A stretch of 7,904 bases of DNA. Origin: 66-474 sp036568625. Its GTDB lineage: Bacteria > Pseudomonadota > Gammaproteobacteria > Xanthomonadales > Rhodanobacteraceae. Positions within the stretch are counted from its first letter, which is position 1. Each line of letters starts with the position of its first letter. The position numbers and the translations under genes were made by a program. Of the stretch, positions 1 through 4,760 are shown piece by piece. Location of the stretch: the NCBI GenBank assembly GCA_036568625.1, contig DATCSF010000237.1:1-7904 (forward strand). The letters run 5' to 3'. The notes under the pieces were generated by a model, which saw only the letters and a list, made by a program, of their open reading frames with translations, made no database searches and was not told where the DNA came from.

Positions 1-815
1 GACAGTTCCACCGCGGCATCCATCGATGCCATGCCTTCGAAGAAATTGTCCATCGAGGCGAACTTCACGCCCGTCGCCTTCGACAACTCCGCGCAGAACG
101 CCTTGGCGAATCTGGGATCGGCGTTGATGCCGGTGCCAACGGCCGTGCCACCTTGCGGCAACCTGCGCATGCGTTTTCCGGCATCCTCGATGCGTGCAAC
201 GTTCGATGCGATCTGTGCCGACCAACCCGACAGTTCCTGCCCGAAGGTCACCGGCATTGCGTCCATCAAATGGGTGCGACCGGTCTTGGCGATGCTCTTC
301 AATTCGCGCGCGCGCTTGTCGATGGTTTTCTGGAGGTGCTTCAGCGCCGGCAACAACTGCTCGTGGGCGGCCAGCGCGGCGCTGACGTGGATCGCGGTCG
401 GAATCACGTCGTTGGAGCTTTGCCCGTAATTGACGTGATCGTTGGGGTGGATCTTCGCCTTGCCGCCCTGCGAGGCGAGGTGCGCGATCACCTCGTTGGC
501 ATTCATGTTGGACGAGGTGCCCGAGCCCGTCTGGAAAATATCGATCGGGAAGTGCGCATCGAACTCGCCTGCCGTCACGCGCTGCGCGGCCTTGCGGATC
601 GCCGCGGCCTGTGTGGATTTCAGGTGACCGAGCTTCAGGTTGGCATCGGCGGCTGCGGTCTTGATAAGCCCGAGCGCGCGGATGAATTCACGCGGCAGGG
701 TCAGGCCCGAGATCGGAAAATTGTCGACCGCGCGCTGGGTCTGCGCGCCCCACAACGCGTCGGCGGGTACCTTGAGTTCGCCCATGCTGTCGTGCTCGGT
801 GCGGAAATTCGGCAT
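1..815 (-). CDS. fumC: Class II fumarate hydratase, N-terminal part (cut by window edge)
   Basis: Fumarase C catalyses reversible hydration of fumarate to L-malate in the TCA cycle; the family is a cytoplasmic, iron-independent homotetramer. The visible 271 residues start MPNFRTEHDSMGELKVPADA, as in family members. TGSGTSSNMNANEV lies at about 96-109, HPNDHVN (second-site loop) at 123-129, SSNDVIPTAIHV at 133-144, and GRTHLMDA at 179-186 with the probable catalytic His182 (His188 in E. coli FumC). GGTAVGTGIN lies at 222-231. The SS-loop with the catalytic serine (GSSxMPxKxNP) would lie beyond the left edge, so completeness cannot be judged. The start at 815 is supported by GGAA at 827-824, eight bases upstream. 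Compared with E. coli, the stretch before HPND is about six residues shorter. The gene is transcribed divergently from purB. Family assignment is very secure; FumC rather than another class II fumarase paralogue is likely. Confidence 0.96.
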   Translation of the reverse strand, partial: MPNFRTEHDSMGELKVPADALWGAQTQRAVDNFPISGLTLPREFIRALGLIKTAAADANLKLGHLKSTQAAAIRKAAQRVTAGEFDAHFPIDIFQTGSGTSSNMNANEVIAHLASQGGKAKIHPNDHVNYGQSSNDVIPTAIHVSAALAAHEQLLPALKHLQKTIDKRARELKSIAKTGRTHLMDAMPVTFGQELSGWSAQIASNVARIEDAGKRMRRLPQGGTAVGTGINADPRFAKAFCAELSKATGVKFASMDNFFEGMASMDAAVEL

Positions 816-823
816 TGCGGAGA

Positions 824-827
824 TTCC
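824..827 (-). promoter_or_regulatory. Ribosome binding site of fumC
   Basis: On the minus strand GGAA is followed by eight bases and then the ATG at 815-813. This decides the fumC start, because the other nearby ATG (829-827) is in a different frame and opens no fumarase sequence. Confidence 0.6.
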
Positions 828-844
828 ATGCAGGAAAGCCGCTC

Positions 845-850
845 ATTATA
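845..850 (-). promoter_or_regulatory. Probable -10 box of the fumC promoter
   Basis: The minus strand reads TATAAT, a perfect sigma-70 -10 consensus in otherwise G+C-rich DNA, about 30 bases upstream of the fumC start. It would give a leader of roughly 23 bases. No good -35 is seen at 16-18 bases: the candidate hexamers near 867-874 (CATTGT, CCATTG, GCCATT) are weak. The promoter may therefore depend on an activator, or the box alone may be what is conserved. Confidence 0.55.
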
Positions 851-865
851 ACGAGCAGCCGCCGC

Positions 866-871
866 TACAAT
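866..871 (+). promoter_or_regulatory. Candidate -10 box of the purB promoter
   Basis: TACAAT matches five of six positions of the sigma-70 -10 consensus and lies 142 bases upstream of the preferred purB start. A similar TACAAT precedes the GNAT gene at 3608. No convincing -35 lies 16-18 bases upstream. If used, the transcript would start near 878 and carry a leader of about 135 bases containing the inverted repeat at 883-984. It lies only about 15 bases from the fumC -10 box on the other strand, so the two promoters would overlap. Confidence 0.4.
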
Positions 872-882
872 GGCACCCAGCC

Positions 883-984
883 GTCGACCCTGAGCGTAGC
901 GATCGACAGACCGCGAAGTCGAAGGTGATGCGGCGGCACGTTTCACTCCGCTCGCTGCGCGAACTACGCTCAATGCGAACGGAG
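883..984. repeat. Degenerate inverted repeat in the fumC-purB intergenic region
   Basis: TGAGCGTAG at 891-899 is exactly the reverse complement of CTACGCTCA at 964-972. A second pair sits inside at nearly equal spacing: GCGAAGT at 913-919 against ACTCCGC at 945-951, whose complement GCGGAGT differs at one base. The gaps between the paired blocks are 13 and 12 bases. The two halves therefore look like two diverged copies of one short element in opposite orientation. Local stems also exist: GTCGA 883-887 with TCGAC 903-907, and 946-955 with 975-984 (nine of ten positions paired). From memory, CCTGAGC...GTCGAAGG resembles a class of dispersed intergenic repeats common in proteobacteria; this could not be tested with a single window. 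Confidence 0.6.
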
Positions 985-1003
985 CCACCCAGTCCATGTC
1001 GCC

Positions 1004-1007
1004 AAGG
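1004..1007 (+). promoter_or_regulatory. Ribosome binding site deciding the purB start
   Basis: AAGG is followed by six bases and then ATG at 1014. The in-frame upstream ATG at 996 has GGAG at 981-984, but that is 11 bases away and lies in a predicted stem. The 1014 start also begins the protein as MQLDPLTALSPLDGRY, like E. coli PurB. Confidence 0.5.
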
Positions 1008-1013
1008 CCGTCC

Positions 1014-2381
1014 ATGCAACTCGATCCGCTCACCGCCCTTTCACCGCTGGATGGCCGTTATGCATCCAAGGTCAATGCGCTGCGCCCGATCTTCAGCGAA
1101 TACGGTCTGATGCACAGGCGCGTCGCGGTGGAAATCGCATGGCTGATCGCGCTTTCCGATCAAGCCGGCATCGCCGAACTGCCGCCCTTCCCGGCGGCCG
1201 TGCGCACCAGGCTGCAAAAGATCGCTGGCGATTTCACGACCGCCGATGCCGCGCACATCAAGCAGATCGAAGCCACCACCAACCACGACGTCAAGGCGGT
1301 CGAGTACTTCATCAAGGAGCAGATCGGCGGGGATGCGCAATTGAGGCAGGCGAAGGAATTCGTGCACTTCGCCTGCACGTCGGAGGACATCAACAACCTT
1401 TCCTACGCGCTGATGCTGCGCGACGCGCGCGACACGGTGTTGCTGCCGGAGCTCGACAAGGTCACAGGCAAGCTGCGCGAGCTCGCGCATGCGAACGCCG
1501 ATCTTGCGATGCTTTCGCGCACCCACGGCCAGACCGCCTCGCCGACCACGCTTGGCAAGGAGCTGGCCAACGTGGTGGCGCGATTGCAGCGCCAACGCAG
1601 CGGACTCGCCGCGATCACGATTCCCGGCAAGGTCAACGGCGCGGTCGGCAATTTCAATGCGCACGCGATCGCTTACCCGGACGTCGACTGGCCCGCGTTC
1701 TCGCAGCGCTTCGTCGAATCGCTGGGCCTCGAATGGCAGGCATACACCACACAGATCGAACCGCACGACGGCATCGCGGAAATCTGCGATGCCCAGCGCC
1801 GGATCGACACCATCCTCGTCGACTTCGCACGCGACGTGTGGGGTTACGTCTCACTCGGCTATTTCAGGCAAAAGCTGAAAGCCGGCGAGATCGGCTCCTC
1901 GACCATGCCGCACAAGGTCAATCCCATCGACTTCGAGAACGCCGAAGGCAATTTCGGCCTTGCCAATGCGTTGTTCGGACACCTCAGCGAGAAACTGCCG
2001 ATCAGCCGCTGGCAGCGCGACCTCACCGATTCAACGGTGCTGCGCGCGCTGGGCGAAGCCTTCGGCCACGCGCTGATCGGCTTTGCTTCGCTGGAAAAAG
2101 GTCTCGGCAAACTGGAAGTGAACACCGATCGCATGGCCGCCGATCTCGATGCGAGCTGGGAAGTGCTGGCCGAGGCGATCCAGACCGTGATGCGCCGCCA
2201 CGGCCTGCCCGAGCCCTACGAACAGCTGAAGGCACTGACGCGCGGCAAAGGCATTACCCGCGAATCGTTGCAGGCCTTCATCAGCGGACTCGAGCTTCCC
2301 GACACCGACAAGCAGCGCCTGCTGACGTTGACGCCGGCGACCTATACCGGCCTCGCCGCCGATCTCGCGCGCGGCATCTGA
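1014..2381 (+). CDS. purB: Adenylosuccinate lyase
   Basis: PurB acts twice in purine synthesis: it cleaves SAICAR to AICAR and adenylosuccinate to AMP, each time releasing fumarate. The family forms a cytoplasmic homotetramer. From the ATG at 1014 the protein is 455 residues, against 456 in E. coli. TTNHDVKAVEYF and FACTSEDINN are present. SRTHGQ carries His171 and the signature loop GSSTMPHKVNPIDFEN carries Ser295, both at the same numbers as the catalytic residues of E. coli PurB, which supports this start. An in-frame ATG at 996 would add MSPRPS with a poorer ribosome site. The protein is of the long, E. coli-like type and looks intact, ending in TPATYTGLAADLARGI. The next gene starts one base after the stop, so the two are almost certainly cotranscribed. 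Confidence 0.97.
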   Translation: MQLDPLTALSPLDGRYASKVNALRPIFSEYGLMHRRVAVEIAWLIALSDQAGIAELPPFPAAVRTRLQKIAGDFTTADAAHIKQIEATTNHDVKAVEYFIKEQIGGDAQLRQAKEFVHFACTSEDINNLSYALMLRDARDTVLLPELDKVTGKLRELAHANADLAMLSRTHGQTASPTTLGKELANVVARLQRQRSGLAAITIPGKVNGAVGNFNAHAIAYPDVDWPAFSQRFVESLGLEWQAYTTQIEPHDGIAEICDAQRRIDTILVDFARDVWGYVSLGYFRQKLKAGEIGSSTMPHKVNPIDFENAEGNFGLANALFGHLSEKLPISRWQRDLTDSTVLRALGEAFGHALIGFASLEKGLGKLEVNTDRMAADLDASWEVLAEAIQTVMRRHGLPEPYEQLKALTRGKGITRESLQAFISGLELPDTDKQRLLTLTPATYTGLAADLARGI

Positions 2382-2382
2382 C

Positions 2383-3600
2383 ATGGCGGCGCCGTCGCTG
2401 GAAGTGCCTGCCCGACGCGGCCAGCCGCTCGGCATGCCGCCCAGGCGTTTCCTGCGCGATTACTGGCAGAAGCGGCCGCTGCTGATACGCGGCGCATTCC
2501 CGGATTTCGTACCGCCATTGTCGCCGGACGAGCTGGCGGGACTCGCGTGCATGGATGGGGCGCTGGCGCGGATCGTGCTCCGGAACAAGCCAAAGTCGCG
2601 GGGGCCCGGCTTGCGGCGGAATGACGGGCGATGGAAAGTCCTCAACGGCCCCTTCGACGACGCCACATTCGCGAAGCTTCCGCAATCGCGCTGGACCCTG
2701 CTGGTGCAGGACGTGGACAAATGGGACGCCGGCACGGCAGCGCTGCTCGACGCATTCGCGTTCATCCCGAGCTGGCGCATCGACGACATCATGATCAGCT
2801 ACGCCACGGACGCCGGTGGCGTCGGCGCACACGTGGATCAATACGACGTATTCCTGCTGCAAGGCCTCGGGCAACGCCGTTGGTCCATCGACACGCGTCC
2901 GCATCCATCGACCGCATTCCGCGACGACGTCGAACTGAAGCTGCTGCGCAAATTCCACCCCACGCGCGAATGGACGCTCGATCCCGGCGACATGCTGTAC
3001 CTGCCGCCTGGCGTGCCGCACGATGGCGTGGCGGTCGGCGAATGCATGACGCTCTCCATCGGCATGCGCGCGCCCGCGGCGGGGGAACTGCTGTTCGATT
3101 TCGCGGCGCATGTCGCGGAAGCGTTGCCCGAATCGCGGCGCTTCGCCGATCCCGACCTGAAGCCCGCCGCCCATGCCGGGGAAATCGACCACGACGCGCT
3201 GCGACGCGCGCGTCGCACGCTGGGCCCCGCGGCCGCCGCGCTGGATGACGACGCGTTCGCCGACTGGTTCGGTACCTTCGTCACGCGCTATCGCGTCGCG
3301 CAGCTTCCGGTTCCGCGCAAGCGTCCGATCGATCGCACCGCACTTGCGGAGCGCCTGCCGCAAACCGTCCTTGAACGTGATCGGTGGAGCCGTTTTGCAT
3401 GGCGCCGACGCGGTCGCGACGCGCGACTGTACGTTGCCGGCCATGCGTTTGACGCGCCACTCCCGTGGGCGCGGGAACTGGCATCGGGTGCGCGTCTCTT
3501 CCCGGGCAACCACCTCGCGAAACTGCCCCGCCGCGCACGTGGCGTTGCGCTGCTTGCGGGTTTGATCGACGCGGGATACGTCACATTGCGCCGACGCTGA
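2383..3600 (+). CDS. roxA: JmjC/cupin ribosomal oxygenase (50S protein L16 arginine 3-hydroxylase type)
   Basis: The E. coli homologue (YcfD) is an Fe(II)- and 2-oxoglutarate-dependent oxygenase that hydroxylates an arginine of ribosomal protein L16. Here the N-terminus FLRDYWQKRPLLIRGAF and SPDELAGLA match the family. The JmjC core has the iron facial triad: His150 and Asp152 in GAHVDQYDVF, and His213 in PPGVPHDG. Arg165 in GLGQRRW corresponds to the 2-oxoglutarate-binding arginine of E. coli. A helical dimerisation and winged-helix C-terminal part follows, ending GLIDAGYVTLRRR. At 405 residues it is longer than the roughly 373 of E. coli. Part of the excess is an insert at about residues 69-80 that looks repeat-derived. 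The gene starts one base after purB with no clear Shine-Dalgarno, suggesting translational coupling; an internal ATG at 2434 (residue 18) is an alternative start. In E. coli roxA also lies near purB, with phoPQ between. The substrate here is inferred from homology. Confidence 0.9.
   Translation: MAAPSLEVPARRGQPLGMPPRRFLRDYWQKRPLLIRGAFPDFVPPLSPDELAGLACMDGALARIVLRNKPKSRGPGLRRNDGRWKVLNGPFDDATFAKLPQSRWTLLVQDVDKWDAGTAALLDAFAFIPSWRIDDIMISYATDAGGVGAHVDQYDVFLLQGLGQRRWSIDTRPHPSTAFRDDVELKLLRKFHPTREWTLDPGDMLYLPPGVPHDGVAVGECMTLSIGMRAPAAGELLFDFAAHVAEALPESRRFADPDLKPAAHAGEIDHDALRRARRTLGPAAAALDDDAFADWFGTFVTRYRVAQLPVPRKRPIDRTALAERLPQTVLERDRWSRFAWRRRGRDARLYVAGHAFDAPLPWARELASGARLFPGNHLAKLPRRARGVALLAGLIDAGYVTLRRR
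2588..2629. repeat. Repeat-like in-frame insert inside roxA
   Basis: This stretch encodes about KPKSRGPGLRR, placed between RIVLRN and DGRWKVLNGPF, where E. coli RoxA (SRLVSHQDGKWQVSHGPF, recalled) has no such residues. The DNA CCGGCTTGCGGCGGAATGA is one base from the stem-loop CCGGCTTGCGCCGGAATGA of a dispersed repeat common in proteobacterial intergenic regions. The opposite strand reads SFRRKPGPRDFGLF and VIPPQAGPPRLWL, typical of spurious peptides from such repeats (SFRRKPESSDF, VIPAKAGIQ). The repeat assignment is from memory; the excess residues relative to E. coli are more secure. Confidence 0.6.
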
Positions 3601-3613
3601 ACTGGCTTACAAT
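3586..3613 (+). promoter_or_regulatory. Likely promoter of the GNAT gene
   Basis: TTGCGC at 3586-3591 and TACAAT at 3608-3613 are separated by 16 bases, a plausible sigma-70 arrangement. The -35 lies within the last codons of roxA. Transcription would start near 3620, giving a leader of about 34 bases. Read-through from purB-roxA is also possible, since no terminator is seen between the genes. Confidence 0.5.
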
Positions 3614-3637
3614 CTGCGGCCACGCACCCGGCCACCC

Positions 3638-3644
3638 GGAGGGG
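3638..3644 (+). promoter_or_regulatory. Strong ribosome binding site deciding the GNAT gene start
   Basis: GGAGGGG is followed by nine bases and then ATG at 3654. It fixes the start here. The same frame stays open upstream to 3465, but that stretch overlaps roxA and encodes nothing GNAT-like. Confidence 0.75.
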
Positions 3645-3653
3645 ATCGACCGA

Positions 3654-4619
3654 ATGCCGATCCGAAGCGGTTTTCACGTCGAAGTCTGTGACTGGGCGAA
3701 CGCGACCGACAGCGAAGCGCTGGTGGGCGTGCGCGAAGCCGTGTTCGTGCTGGAACAACGCGTACCCCGCGAAATGGAAGTCGACGATGACGACCCACGC
3801 AGCGTGCACGTCTTGGCGCGCGCGCCGGACGGCACGCCGATCGGCACCGGACGTCTCACCCCCGACGGGCGCATCGGCCGCATGGCCGTGCTGGACGGCT
3901 GGCGCGGAAGCGGCGTCGGCACGATGCTTCTGCGTACCCTGCTCGATCAGGCGCGCACGCGACGCCTGATCGAGGTTTCGTTGCACGCACAACGTGGCGC
4001 CGTGCCGTTCTATCTCGATTACGGTTTCGTGGCCGACGGGGACGAGTTCGAGGAAGCCGGCATTCCACACCTGCGGATGCGGCGCGCACTCGATCCCGTA
4101 CCGGAACCCGACCGCGCGCCGCGGCCACCCCCGCCGGAACCGAAGGCACTGCACGCGGCATCCCGCGAAGAGCTGATCGACGTCACGCTGCAGCTGCTGT
4201 CCGGCGCGCGGCACAGCATGTGCGTGTTCGTGCGCGAACTGCATCCGCTGCTGCTCAATGACACGGCGTGCCTGGTGGAGCTGCGCCGGCTGGCGATTTC
4301 CGGGCGCGGCGCGTCGATCCGTATGCTGGTGCAGGACCTGACCCGCGCCCTGCAGGAAGGCATGCGCCTGCTGGAACTTGCGCAGCGGCTGTCGAGCGTG
4401 ATCGAAATGCGCAGGCCGGTGGAGCCCGCCGACCTCGCCTACCGCTCGGCTTTCATGTGCGTGGATACGTGCGGTTATCTGTTCCGTCCGCTGGAAAGCG
4501 AGATGGCCGCCGAAGGTTCCACCTGGGCACCCGGCCGCCACGCGGAACTGATGCGCCTGTTCGAGGAAGTCTGGGCGCGCTCCGAGCCGTGGCCGGAGTT
4601 GCGCACGCTGGGTATCTAG
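3654..4619 (+). CDS. GNAT family N-acetyltransferase with a C-terminal domain of unknown function
   Basis: The protein has 321 residues in two domains. Residues about 8-145 are a GNAT acetyltransferase: VREAVFVLEQRVPREMEVDDDDP at 26-48, then motif A for acetyl-CoA, RMAVLDGWRGSGVGTMLL, at 76-93. HAQRGAVPFYLDYGF at 111-125 and FEEAGIPHLRM at 132-142 follow the pattern of ElaA/YjcF-like members. A Pro-rich linker (about 148-163) leads to residues 168-321, a second conserved-looking domain. Its ELIDVTLQLLSGARHSMCVF and GASIRMLVQD segments recall the first strands of phospholipase D-like folds, but no HKD catalytic motif (HxKxxxxD) is present. I believe this matches a domain of unknown function found fused to GNAT domains in gammaproteobacteria. 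The substrate is unknown. No signal peptide or membrane segment is seen. The gene has its own promoter and a strong ribosome site. The GNAT assignment is firm; the role of the C-terminal part is not. Confidence 0.88.
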   Translation: MPIRSGFHVEVCDWANATDSEALVGVREAVFVLEQRVPREMEVDDDDPRSVHVLARAPDGTPIGTGRLTPDGRIGRMAVLDGWRGSGVGTMLLRTLLDQARTRRLIEVSLHAQRGAVPFYLDYGFVADGDEFEEAGIPHLRMRRALDPVPEPDRAPRPPPPEPKALHAASREELIDVTLQLLSGARHSMCVFVRELHPLLLNDTACLVELRRLAISGRGASIRMLVQDLTRALQEGMRLLELAQRLSSVIEMRRPVEPADLAYRSAFMCVDTCGYLFRPLESEMAAEGSTWAPGRHAELMRLFEEVWARSEPWPELRTLGI

Positions 4620-4689
4620 GAGCCGCTCGAGTTCTTACCCGCAGCTAACCCGAGTCGGCCGCACATCCCGCACTGCAGCATTAAACCGT

Positions 4690-4695
4690 TATAAT
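4690..4695 (+). promoter_or_regulatory. Probable -10 box of the sucA promoter
   Basis: TATAAT, a perfect consensus, lies in a small A+T-rich patch (4681-4697) within the 141-base gap between the GNAT gene and sucA. Transcription would start near 4702, about 59 bases before the preferred GTG start. No good -35 hexamer is present at 16-18 bases (the region 4666-4673 is C-rich), so an activator may be needed. The rest of the gap shows no terminator or other clear structure. Confidence 0.55.
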
Positions 4696-4750
4696 TTCGG
4701 GTCGCAGCGCAACGCGGCCTCGTGCGGCGTGCGCTATCCAACCCTTCCGT

Positions 4751-4755
4751 GGTGA
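4751..4755 (+). promoter_or_regulatory. Candidate ribosome binding site of sucA
   Basis: GGTGA is followed by five bases and GTG at 4761. No comparable site precedes the upstream in-frame GTG at 4722, whose upstream bases are GCAACGCGGCCTC. This favours the 4761 start. Confidence 0.45.
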
Positions 4756-4760
4756 CCATC

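Noticed and set aside
827..829. Upstream minus-strand ATG as an alternative fumC start
   Set aside because: It is out of frame with fumC (14 bases from the true start), and its reading frame encodes no fumarase sequence.
878..1013. Purine riboswitch in the purB leader
   Set aside because: No purine aptamer core or conserved three-way junction is visible. The structure is better explained by the inverted repeat.
1139..2485. A 448-codon plus-strand frame overlapping purB
   Set aside because: It is the shifted-frame shadow of purB: Arg/Ala-rich, no motifs, and it runs across the purB-roxA junction.
3461..3476. TCCCG...CGGGA hairpin in the 3' part of roxA as a possible second repeat insertion
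   Set aside because: The encoded residues (about DAPLPWARELASGARL) align with E. coli RoxA without a gap, so nothing appears inserted; a five-base stem is expected by chance in this DNA.
2281..3513. A 410-codon minus-strand frame opposite roxA
   Set aside because: It is an antisense shadow of a G+C-rich gene. Its one notable part, VIPPQAGPPRLWL, only reflects the repeat-like insert.
3288..4541. A 417-codon minus-strand frame opposite roxA and the GNAT gene
   Set aside because: It crosses two well-supported sense genes, and its composition is typical of an antisense shadow.
4620..4660. Possible terminator after the GNAT gene
   Set aside because: Only a four-base CTCG/CGAG pairing with a long loop and no following T run; not a Rho-independent terminator.
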